Assembly (NCBI GenBank): GCA_022866645.1
Contig: JALHUQ010000052.1
Span: forward strand, 1 to 10,573
DNA: 10,573 bases
Reading direction: 5' to 3'
Source of the DNA: Woeseiaceae bacterium
GTDB taxonomy: Bacteria; Pseudomonadota; Gammaproteobacteria; Steroidobacterales; Woeseiaceae
Made by a program: the position numbers and the translations under genes. Position 1 is the stretch's first letter. Each line of letters opens with the position of its first letter. Below are positions 1-5,624 of the stretch, piece after piece. A model generated the notes under the pieces. That model did no database searches, was not told the DNA's origin, and saw nothing but the letters and a program-made list of their open reading frames with translations.

Positions 1-304
1 AGCTGTTCGTTACTTGATGTACCCTCGCAACGGGCCCGCGTCAGCCTCATGGAATACGTCGGAAGACGTCTGGTGCGCAAAAGACAGAAATAAGGCGCTA
101 ACCGCTGCCAAGCTGGATCGGGAGTTTGAAACTCAAAAGTGCGACGCCTCGATTATTAGCAAGAATTATCTATTGGGGCAGCAAGTCGGGCTAACCGGTA
201 CGCCGGCAATCGTGTTTGACGACGGTACGATGGTGGGCGGTTACCTCCCGCCGGCCGCCTTGGCGAGCCGTCTGCAACTCGCACAGCAATCAGCCGAAAA
301 CTAG
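1..304 (+). CDS. dsbC: Thiol:disulfide interchange protein DsbC, 3' end (5' truncated by window)
   Basis: This is the last 100 or so codons of the periplasmic disulfide isomerase DsbC, which reshuffles wrong disulfides and is kept reduced by DsbD. The reading frame is open from base 2, so the dimerisation domain and the CXXC active site lie outside the window. Visible family marks are the VRYLMYPR strand, the VWCAKDRNKAL helix (Cys codon 74-76), a second Cys (codon 140-142) matching the structural disulfide of E. coli DsbC, and NYxLGQxVGLTGTPAIVFDDGT, which holds the cis-proline loop (TGTPA) and the DsbC-type GTxVxGYxPP ending. The stop is TAG at 302-304. The gene is convergent with the Nudix gene, the two stops being 7 bp apart, with no obvious hairpin terminator between them. 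DsbG is the main alternative, but the C-terminal sequence reads as DsbC. Confidence 0.93.
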   Translation, partial: AVRYLMYPRNGPASASWNTSEDVWCAKDRNKALTAAKLDREFETQKCDASIISKNYLLGQQVGLTGTPAIVFDDGTMVGGYLPPAALASRLQLAQQSAEN

Positions 305-311
305 ATCTCGC

Positions 312-845
312 CTAAGAGTCCGAACGTCGTAGTTCGTGAAAATGTACGCCGTTATTCTGCCCGCGGTCTTCGAAATATTTCTGTAGCGCAAATCGACCGC
401 TGTGAAACGCGAGGTCATCCCACGGAATTTCGTCCTCGCGAAACAAGCGCGTTTCCAGGCTCTCTTGACCTGCGCCGAAATCACCACGCAGTTTGCCGCA
501 GAAGAAGATGTGTACCTGGCCGGCCCCCGGAACATCCACGGACGCGAACTGGTGGCTGATTTCGACCTTGGCACAAGCCTCTTCCAAGGTCTCACGAGCG
601 GCGCCTCCCGCCATCGTTTCGCCAAGCTCCATGAATCCGGCCGGGATAGTCCAATAGCCGTAGCGCGGCTCAATTGATCGTCTGCATAGAAGAACCTTGC
701 CTTCGCTCTCGACGACGCAACCAACAACAATCAACGGGTTTTGATAATGCACCGTGTTGCAATCATCACAAATCGCTCGTTCGCGATTGTCGCCATCGGG
801 CACTTTGCGACTGGTATTGCCGCCGCAAATTGAGCAGTACTTCAT
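312..845 (-). CDS. Zinc-ribbon Nudix hydrolase, 177 aa
   Basis: A Nudix-superfamily pyrophosphohydrolase with an N-terminal zinc ribbon; the substrate is unknown, with ADP-ribose or another nucleoside diphosphate derivative being usual for such proteins. Cys4/Cys7 and Cys26/Cys29 make the zinc knuckle. The Nudix box runs from Gly70 to Ala92: Gly70, Glu76, Arg84-Glu85 and Glu88-Glu89 supply the metal-binding signature, while the late glycine is replaced by Cys91. I chose the ATG at 845 because translation from it begins MKYCSICGG, as in relatives; the frame stays open to a TTG at 857, which is unlikely. The Shine-Dalgarno signal is poor. The start lies 20 bases downstream of the CCA end of tRNA-Leu on the same strand, leaving no room for a separate promoter, so co-transcription with the tRNA is inferred. 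The family call is firm, the substrate is not. Confidence 0.9.
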   Translation of the reverse strand: MKYCSICGGNTSRKVPDGDNRERAICDDCNTVHYQNPLIVVGCVVESEGKVLLCRRSIEPRYGYWTIPAGFMELGETMAGGAARETLEEACAKVEISHQFASVDVPGAGQVHIFFCGKLRGDFGAGQESLETRLFREDEIPWDDLAFHSGRFALQKYFEDRGQNNGVHFHELRRSDS

Positions 846-865
846 TGTTTCAACCAATTCAAAGA

Positions 866-952
866 TGGTGCCGGGAGGGGGAATCGAACCCCCACTTTGT
901 TTCCAAAACCGGATTTTGAGTCCGGCGCGTCTACCAGTTCCGCCATCCCGGC
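866..952 (-). tRNA. tRNA-Leu (anticodon CAA)
   Basis: The minus strand folds as a class II tRNA. The 7-bp acceptor stem pairs GCCGGGA with TCCCGGC, followed by discriminator A and an encoded CCA (866-868). The D-loop carries GGTAGACGC, typical of leucine tRNAs. The anticodon stem is CCGGA/TCCGG with loop CTCAAAA, putting anticodon CAA at 916-918 (reads UUG). The long variable arm pairs TTTG with CAAA around GAAA. The T arm is GGGGG-TTCGATT-CCCCC. The leucine identity fits the class II shape, A73 and the anticodon. It sits between its promoter (1001-1029) and the Nudix gene on the same strand. Confidence 0.97.
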
Positions 953-983
953 GAGGTATGGTGGGTCATTCAGCGGGGACGAC

Positions 984-995
984 CCGTTCGAACGG
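984..995. repeat. Perfect 12-bp palindrome in the tRNA-Leu leader
   Basis: CCGTTCGAACGG reads identically on both strands. It lies 6 bp past the predicted tRNA -10 box on the minus strand, so it covers the predicted start of transcription. It could be an operator or simply chance. No second copy was seen in the window. Confidence 0.5.
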
Positions 996-1000
996 CGCAC

Positions 1001-1029
1001 AGTATATTCGCGGATTCCCACATCCGCAA
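1001..1029 (-). promoter_or_regulatory. Sigma-70-type promoter of tRNA-Leu (and probably the Nudix gene)
   Basis: On the minus strand there is TTGCGG (1029-1024) as the -35 box, a 17-bp spacer, and TATACT (1006-1001) as the -10 box. A G+C-rich discriminator (GTGCGCC) follows, as is typical of growth-rate-controlled stable RNA promoters. The predicted transcript would start near 995, about 40 bases before the mature tRNA 5' end at 952. Confidence 0.7.
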
Positions 1030-1070
1030 AGATTGCAGGAAATAGTGCGACCCTTTGAGCCAACCAGGCA

Positions 1071-1078
1071 TCTAATAT
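1071..1078 (+). promoter_or_regulatory. Weak -10-like element just before the sigma factor gene
   Basis: TCTAAT (1071-1076), overlapping TAATAT (1073-1078), lies 7-9 bp before the ATG at 1086. No convincing -35 box is found at 16-18 bp. If it is used, transcription would start almost on the start codon. This is a candidate only. Confidence 0.3.
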
Positions 1079-1085
1079 TCCGAAT

Positions 1086-1682
1086 ATGAGCAAGTTCGCA
1101 GACATAGAAATCGACCCTGGGATAGTCCGGCGAGCCGCGGCCGGCGACGGAAAGGCGCACGAGATCATCTATAGGGCGTTTGCGACGCCGGTCTATTCGA
1201 TTTGCCTCAGATTTACCAAATCGCCGGCCCACGCCGAGGATCTGGTGCAAGAAACGTTTATCGAAATTATGCGCTCGATAGCTGCATTCCGCGGGGAAGC
1301 GGCGCTGGGGAGCTGGATTCGGCGTATCGCGGTGACCAAGTCCTTGATGTTCCTGAGGTCAGCGTGGACCAAGCGGGGGCAGGCGTTGTCCGACGATTGG
1401 GACGACGTGACGGCGGGTGAGGCCGTCAGTCACGGAATTTCGAGCCGCCCGGACGACGCGATCGATTTGGATGCCGCTTTGGCGAACTTGCCGGACGTCA
1501 GTCGAGCGGTCATCTGGCTGCACGATGTCGAAGGTTTTACGCACAAAGAGATCGCGGGTTTGATGGGTAAGACCGAAAGTTTTTCAAAATCGCAATTGTC
1601 GAGAGCCTATCAACGATTGCGACCGATGCTGAGCGCGGAACTAGCTGCGCAGCCCGATGGCGCTGCCGTCGGCAGTTATTAG
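1086..1682 (+). CDS. ECF-type RNA polymerase sigma factor, 198 aa
   Basis: An alternative sigma factor of the extracytoplasmic-function type that would direct RNA polymerase to a stress or envelope regulon. Region 2 spans about residues 26-92, with the AEDLVQETFIEIMRSI core and a GEAALGSWIRRIA stretch. Region 4 spans about 126-180: LANLPDVSRAVIWLHDVEGF leads into the helix-turn-helix HKEIAGLMGKTESFSKSQL and SRAYQRLR. The usual glycine of the region 4 turn (typically SEGTVKSRL) is replaced by Ser165-Phe166. No sigma region 3 is present. The in-frame stop TGA at 1056-1058 makes the ATG at 1086 the first possible start, yet no Shine-Dalgarno sequence stands at the normal distance (nearest AGG is 18 bases away). 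The next gene follows after 14 bp, so the two are co-transcribed. Family assignment is secure, regulon unknown. Confidence 0.9.
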   Translation: MSKFADIEIDPGIVRRAAAGDGKAHEIIYRAFATPVYSICLRFTKSPAHAEDLVQETFIEIMRSIAAFRGEAALGSWIRRIAVTKSLMFLRSAWTKRGQALSDDWDDVTAGEAVSHGISSRPDDAIDLDAALANLPDVSRAVIWLHDVEGFTHKEIAGLMGKTESFSKSQLSRAYQRLRPMLSAELAAQPDGAAVGSY

Positions 1683-1696
1683 TTGGAGTTGCTGAA

Positions 1697-2275
1697 ATGA
1701 GCAGTGACGAGAAGGACCCTGAAATGATTTGTGCATTGACTGCCGACGAACACGTCGCATTGCAACGAGGGCTGCGATCGCTCCCTCTGACCATGCCGCC
1801 GCGTAAGGTCTGGCTCAGAATTAAGGAACAGGCCGAGGCAGAAGGATTGTTCACTCAGCCCGCCCCCCGCACACACAAGCGCTGGTATGCCGGGGTCGGC
1901 CTTGCTGCCGCGGCATTGATGGCCGCCGTGATGATGCCGGGCGGCCACAAGGCAATCGATCCCAGGGACGTTGTCCCGCAGGGCGAGACGTCGAATCCCA
2001 ACGACCTGTCGAACCTCAGGGCGTTGCAAGTGCAGTCGCGCGAGCTTGAGCGTGATTTGCGCTCACTGCCGGATGAGCCTCGCGTTGCTCGCGCTGGCAC
2101 GGTGGCGACGATGTCAGATATTGAGGGCCGCATCGCGGCGATCGATTATCAGCTTAGTGATTCCACGGTCGAATGGGCCGATGGAGACAAAGAAATTTTC
2201 TGGCGCGAACGCGTCAGGTTAATGAAATTGCTGCTGCAGTTGCGCTATGCGCAGGCACAACGGGCAGCATATTAG
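1697..2275 (+). CDS. Single-pass membrane protein, candidate anti-sigma factor, 192 aa
   Basis: I do not recognise this protein by family. It has a cytoplasmic-looking N-terminal part (1-60) with a PPRKVWLRIKEQAEAEG helix, a single hydrophobic segment at about 63-80 (WYAGVGLAAAALMAAVMM) preceded by basic residues (RTHKR), and a charged helical C-terminal part (about 100-190) that would lie in the periplasm (ELERDLRSL, WRERVRLMKLLLQLRYAQAQ). It lacks the HxxxCxxC zinc motif of many anti-sigma factors and contains a single Cys (12). Position directly after an ECF sigma gene plus N-in single-pass topology suggests it sequesters the sigma factor. The start ATG has a good GGAG at 1685-1688, 8 bp upstream. 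The anti-sigma role is inference from context and topology only. Confidence 0.75.
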   Translation: MSSDEKDPEMICALTADEHVALQRGLRSLPLTMPPRKVWLRIKEQAEAEGLFTQPAPRTHKRWYAGVGLAAAALMAAVMMPGGHKAIDPRDVVPQGETSNPNDLSNLRALQVQSRELERDLRSLPDEPRVARAGTVATMSDIEGRIAAIDYQLSDSTVEWADGDKEIFWRERVRLMKLLLQLRYAQAQRAAY

Positions 2276-2294
2276 ACCTTAGGAGTAGTACCCG

Positions 2295-3308
2295 ATGAAA
2301 ACGTGGAAAAGAGTGTTGTCGCTTGCAGCTGTTTTGCTGTTTGCCGGTCAGGTGCTTGCGCAATCCGATGAGGAAGATGGGCAGCGCGCAACAGAACAGG
2401 CCAAGGCAGAATATTCCGAACGGCTGCGTGAAGCTGAAGTACGTATGGAACAGGCGGCGCGTGAAGTAGCGGAAATTAGCCGAGAACGCCTGCCGAGTAT
2501 GGCGCAGTTCGAACGCCGCATGGAGATTTCGAACAAGCCGAGGATCGGCATTACGATCGATGACGATGACGAGTCTGGTGCTGTCGAGGGCGTCAAAGTC
2601 GGTGGTGTGACGCCAGAAAGCGCTGCCGATGATGCGGGGCTTCGAGCCGGAGATGTAATTGCATCGGTCAACGGAGAATCCCTGAGCGCCGAGAGCAGTC
2701 ACGAGGCGAATCGGCGCCTGCTCGATTTTATGCAGGGCGTGGAAGAGGGTGACGAGATAAAGCTCGAATATTTGCGTAACGGCAAGCGAGCCTCGGTCGA
2801 GCTAAAGCCACGCGCTATGGAGATGCACGCGTTCTCCTGGATTCCGGATGGTGAATTGCTGCATATGCCGCCAGCGCCGGGCCACGCATTTCCGCCGGAA
2901 GCCATCGAAAAGTTTCGTATGCAATTTGGTTTCCCACTCGCCGGCAGCGCCTGGGGCAGTATGGAGCTCGTCGAACTCAACGCAGGCCTTGGCCGGTATT
3001 TCGGCACCGATACGGGCTTGCTGGTCGTGAGCGCGCCCAAAGCAGAGGGTATCGAACTGCAGGACGGGGATGTCATTCAGACCATTGACGGTCGCGCGCC
3101 GTCCGACGTTCGCCATGCCCTCAGAATCTTGAGTTCTTATGAAAGTGGTGAGTCCCTGGAACTCGGCATCATGCGCGACAAGAAGAAGCACACGCTTAAA
3201 GTCGAAGTCCCGGCCGACCCACACAGTTCGCTGATTAAACCGCGGGCAGCAAAGCCGGCCCGGGCACCGGTACCTCCCAAGCCGGCTGCGGAGACGGCGT
3301 CAACCTAA
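2295..3308 (+). CDS. Secreted protein with two PDZ domains and no protease domain, 337 aa
   Basis: Likely a periplasmic protein that binds peptide ends or exposed segments. Residues 1-22 form a Sec signal peptide (MKTWKRVLSL, then a hydrophobic core ending VLA before QS). Residues 24-76 are charged and probably coiled-coil. PDZ1 spans about 83-172 (RIGITIDDD, DDAGLRAGDVIASVNGESL). A linker rich in Pro, Phe and Met follows (173-220). PDZ2 spans about 221-306 (GIELQDGDVIQTIDGRAP, SLELGIMRDKKKHTLKVEV). The tail is Pro/Ala-rich. No trypsin-like His/Asp/Ser domain (DegP/DegS) and no HExxH (RseP) is visible, so a catalytic role is not supported. AGGAG at 2281-2285, 9 bp before ATG, is a strong ribosome site. 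The gene is 19 bp after the preceding one and is surely in the same transcript. A role as a stress sensor or accessory to the sigma/anti-sigma pair is inferred. Confidence 0.85.
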   Translation: MKTWKRVLSLAAVLLFAGQVLAQSDEEDGQRATEQAKAEYSERLREAEVRMEQAAREVAEISRERLPSMAQFERRMEISNKPRIGITIDDDDESGAVEGVKVGGVTPESAADDAGLRAGDVIASVNGESLSAESSHEANRRLLDFMQGVEEGDEIKLEYLRNGKRASVELKPRAMEMHAFSWIPDGELLHMPPAPGHAFPPEAIEKFRMQFGFPLAGSAWGSMELVELNAGLGRYFGTDTGLLVVSAPKAEGIELQDGDVIQTIDGRAPSDVRHALRILSSYESGESLELGIMRDKKKHTLKVEVPADPHSSLIKPRAAKPARAPVPPKPAAETAST

Positions 3309-3334
3309 GGCGGAAACCCAAGATCGAGGAAGTA

Positions 3335-3366
3335 GGGCGCGCATGGCTTTGATACCATGCGCGCCC
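3335..3366 (+). promoter_or_regulatory. Perfect 12-bp inverted repeat abutting the queA start codon
   Basis: GGGCGCGCATGG (3335-3346) and CCATGCGCGCCC (3355-3366) are exact reverse complements separated by CTTTGATA. The right arm ends on the base before the ATG at 3367. As RNA this is a very stable hairpin, followed by a moderately T-rich run (ATGTTTATTT), so it could terminate the sigma/PDZ transcript. As DNA it flanks a promoter-like TGaTACCAT and could be an operator. As a leader it lies exactly between a Shine-Dalgarno-like GAGGA (3326-3330) and the ATG. The repeat is certain, its role is not. Confidence 0.75.
3350..3358 (+). promoter_or_regulatory. Extended -10 promoter candidate for queA
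   Basis: TGATACCAT fits the extended -10 pattern TGn-TAnnAT, with GCGCGCCC following. No good -35 box lies 17 bp upstream. If it is active, the transcript would start within a few bases of the ATG at 3367 and be leaderless or nearly so. Confidence 0.35.
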
Positions 3367-4386
3367 ATGTTTATTTCAGATTTCGATTACATACTCCCGG
3401 ACACGCTGATCGCGCGGTATCCCAGCGCCGATCGTCGCGGCAGTCGACTGTTGGAGCTTGGCGACGGTATTCGCGATTGTGCATTCGGCGAATTTCCGTC
3501 TCTGTTGCGGCCGAATGACCTGCTGGTTTTCAACGACACCCGCGTCATCAAGGCGCGACTGGCCGCGAACAAGGCCACGGGTGGTCGCGCAGAGATACTG
3601 GTTGAACGTGTGCAGGGCGAGCGGGCAGCACTGGCGCATATCAAGGCCAGCAAGTCGCCGAAGCAAGGCGGGCGATTGATGCTGGCAGACGATGTTGTGG
3701 CGACCGTGGTTGGCCGGGAGGGAGATTTGTATTCCCTCATTTTTTCGACCGATGTTATGCCGTTTCTGGAGGCATACGGTGATGTCCCTTTGCCGCCCTA
3801 TCTCGGGCGGGCCGCAGAAAGCAGAGACGCGGGTCGTTACCAGACTGTCTACGCGAAAAATCCTGGCGCAGTCGCAGCGCCGACCGCGGGCCTGCATTTC
3901 GACGAGGCAATGCTCGAGGAAACTCGCGATGCTGGCATCGCTCACGCCTGGGTCACGTTGCACGTTGGCGCGGGCACATTTCAGTCGCTGCGCGAAGACA
4001 ATATTCGTGACAACAAATTGCACAGCGAGCGCGTGGAGGTCAGCGAAGCGTGCTGCGATGCAGTGAGGAAAACGAAGATGGCCGGTGGGCGTGTCGTCGC
4101 CATCGGGACGACGTCAGTACGGGCATTGGAATGTGCGTCGGCGAAAGGGTCGATACAGGCGTTCGCCGGTGAGACCGACATGTTCATACTGCCGGGATAC
4201 AAGTTTCGCACCGTCGACGCCATGCTTACAAATTTTCATTTGCCGCAGTCATCTTTGCTCATGCTGGTTGCGGCATTTGCCGGGAAGGATCGAATTTTCG
4301 ACGCTTATCGACACGCTGTGCGTGAGAAGTATCGCTTCTTCAGTTACGGTGACGCCATGTTTATTACACCCGAAGTACAGGCGTGA
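3367..4386 (+). CDS. queA: S-adenosylmethionine:tRNA ribosyltransferase-isomerase QueA, 339 aa
   Basis: QueA transfers and isomerises the ribosyl part of AdoMet onto preQ1 at position 34 of tRNA, giving epoxyqueuosine, the step after Tgt. Family blocks in order: DFDYILPDTLIARYP near the N-terminus, VFNDTRVIKARL (54-65), PGAVAAPTAGLHF (166-178), TLHVGAGTF (197-205), GTTSVRALE (247-255), TNFHLPQSSL (288-297) and YRFFSYGDAMFI (322-333). Length is close to the 356 residues of the E. coli enzyme. I chose ATG 3367 because family members have only about four residues before the DF motif. An in-frame ATG at 3343 would add eight residues (MALIPCAP) and has a better-placed AGGG, so it remains possible. 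The stop overlaps the tgt GTG start by 4 bp, which indicates translational coupling. Confidence 0.95.
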   Translation: MFISDFDYILPDTLIARYPSADRRGSRLLELGDGIRDCAFGEFPSLLRPNDLLVFNDTRVIKARLAANKATGGRAEILVERVQGERAALAHIKASKSPKQGGRLMLADDVVATVVGREGDLYSLIFSTDVMPFLEAYGDVPLPPYLGRAAESRDAGRYQTVYAKNPGAVAAPTAGLHFDEAMLEETRDAGIAHAWVTLHVGAGTFQSLREDNIRDNKLHSERVEVSEACCDAVRKTKMAGGRVVAIGTTSVRALECASAKGSIQAFAGETDMFILPGYKFRTVDAMLTNFHLPQSSLLMLVAAFAGKDRIFDAYRHAVREKYRFFSYGDAMFITPEVQA

Positions 4387-5501
4387 AATTTGATATCAGC
4401 CATCAATGCGGCGCGGCCAGACGTGGCACGCTGAAATTTCGTCGCGGCGAAATCCAGACTCCGGTATTCATGCCGGTTGGCACCTACGGCACCGTAAAGA
4501 GTGTCACCCCGGAGGAGGTTGCAGCAGATGGCGCCGAGATCATACTGGGCAACACCTTCCATCTCATGCTGCGTCCCGGAACCGACGTTGTTCGCGCGCA
4601 CGGCGGCCTGCATGAATTTATGAACTGGCACAGGCCGATCCTCACCGACTCGGGCGGCTTTCAGGTCTTTTCATTGGCGGCGATGAGGAAGCTGTCAGAA
4701 GAGGGCGTTCGCTTCCAATCTCCGGTCAATGGCGACGAGGTATTCCTCAGCCCTGAAAGGTCCATGGAAGTGCAGCACGATCTTAACGCGGACGTGACTA
4801 TGATTTTCGATGAGTGCACGCCGTATCCTGCCACCGAAAAAGAAGCACGCGAGTCGATGCAGTTGTCGTTGCGATGGGCCGAGCGCAGCCGGAAGCGCTT
4901 CGATGAACTCAAAGTGGCAGAGCCGGATCGCGGCGAGGCGCTGTTCGGAATTGTGCAAGGCGGTATGTACGACCATCTCAGAAACGAGTCGCGCGATGGT
5001 CTTGTCAATATCGGCTTTGATGGCTACGCGATCGGCGGCCTTGCGGTCGGTGAACCCGAGGCGGAGAGACACGCGGTGCTCGATGCGTTGATGCCAACGA
5101 TGCCGGCTGAAGCGCCGCGGTATCTGATGGGGGTGGGTACGCCGCTCGACATCGCGGAAGCCGTGCTTCGCGGCATCGACATGTTTGACTGTGTCATTCC
5201 GACGCGCCATGCACGCAATGGACTGCTGTACACCTCACAGGGCGACGTCAAATTTCGACATGCGAAATATCGGGACGATACATCCGCTCCCGATCCCGAG
5301 TGCGACTGCTACACCTGCAGCCACTACTCACTTGCGTACTTGAGGCATCTTGAGAAGTGTGGCGAAATCCTCGGACCACGCCTCGCGACGATCCATAATC
5401 TTCATTATTATCAAAAACTTATGTCAGATATTCGGAATTCGATCGTGGCCGGAACATTGCAGGAATTTGTCGCCAGCGTGCGGTCGATCTACGGCAAATA
5501 A
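4383..5501 (+). CDS. tgt: tRNA-guanine transglycosylase Tgt, 372 aa
   Basis: Tgt swaps guanine-34 for preQ1 in tRNAs with GUN anticodons (Asp, Asn, His, Tyr), the entry of the queuine base into tRNA. The sequence aligns by eye along its length with E. coli Tgt (375 aa). The general catalytic Asp89 lies in ILTDSGGFQVFS. The nucleophile Asp269 lies in GIDMFDCVIPTR (E. coli Asp264, shifted by a 5-residue insertion near 175-185). The zinc ligands are Cys307, Cys309, Cys312 and His338. Substrate-binding blocks FGIVQGG and GYAIGGLAVGEP are intact. The start is a GTG at 4383 within the queA stop (GTGA overlap), supported by the standard MKF N-terminus. A GAAG at 4372-4375 may serve as ribosome site. 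Confidence 0.97.
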   Translation: MKFDISHQCGAARRGTLKFRRGEIQTPVFMPVGTYGTVKSVTPEEVAADGAEIILGNTFHLMLRPGTDVVRAHGGLHEFMNWHRPILTDSGGFQVFSLAAMRKLSEEGVRFQSPVNGDEVFLSPERSMEVQHDLNADVTMIFDECTPYPATEKEARESMQLSLRWAERSRKRFDELKVAEPDRGEALFGIVQGGMYDHLRNESRDGLVNIGFDGYAIGGLAVGEPEAERHAVLDALMPTMPAEAPRYLMGVGTPLDIAEAVLRGIDMFDCVIPTRHARNGLLYTSQGDVKFRHAKYRDDTSAPDPECDCYTCSHYSLAYLRHLEKCGEILGPRLATIHNLHYYQKLMSDIRNSIVAGTLQEFVASVRSIYGK

Positions 5502-5559
5502 GGCGGATATTTGTGTGCCGACTTGCGTTCTCGTTAGTCGCCCCTAACTCGCTTGCTTA

Positions 5560-5568
5560 TGCCATAAT
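5560..5568 (+). promoter_or_regulatory. Extended -10 promoter candidate for yajC-secD-secF
   Basis: In the 123-bp tgt-yajC gap, TGcCATAAT matches the extended -10 consensus TGn-TATAAT at all but one position. The 17-bp-upstream hexamer (5540-5545) is not -35-like, which extended -10 promoters tolerate. A start near 5575 would give a leader of about 50 bases. The rest of the gap holds a short GGGCTAGCCC palindrome and no clear terminator for tgt, so read-through from queA-tgt is also possible. Confidence 0.5.
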
Positions 5569-5624
5569 AGCGCGCTGTTTTTCCCGGGCTAGCCCAAAAC
5601 CCCCACAATAGAAGTAATAAGACT

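Noticed and set aside
846..857. A TTG start for the Nudix gene at 857.
   Set aside because: It would add only MVET before the conserved MKYCSICGG start and would leave only 8 bases after the tRNA end.
3376..4023. A long minus-strand open frame across queA, and similar long antisense frames over tgt, secD and trmJ.
   Set aside because: They lie opposite strongly conserved coding sequence, show no recognisable domains, and are expected by chance at this base composition.
5584..5599. GGGCTAGCCC palindrome next to a T-run before yajC, considered as a tgt terminator.
   Set aside because: Only a 3-bp stem can form around a 4-base loop, and the T-run precedes the stem instead of following it on the plus strand.
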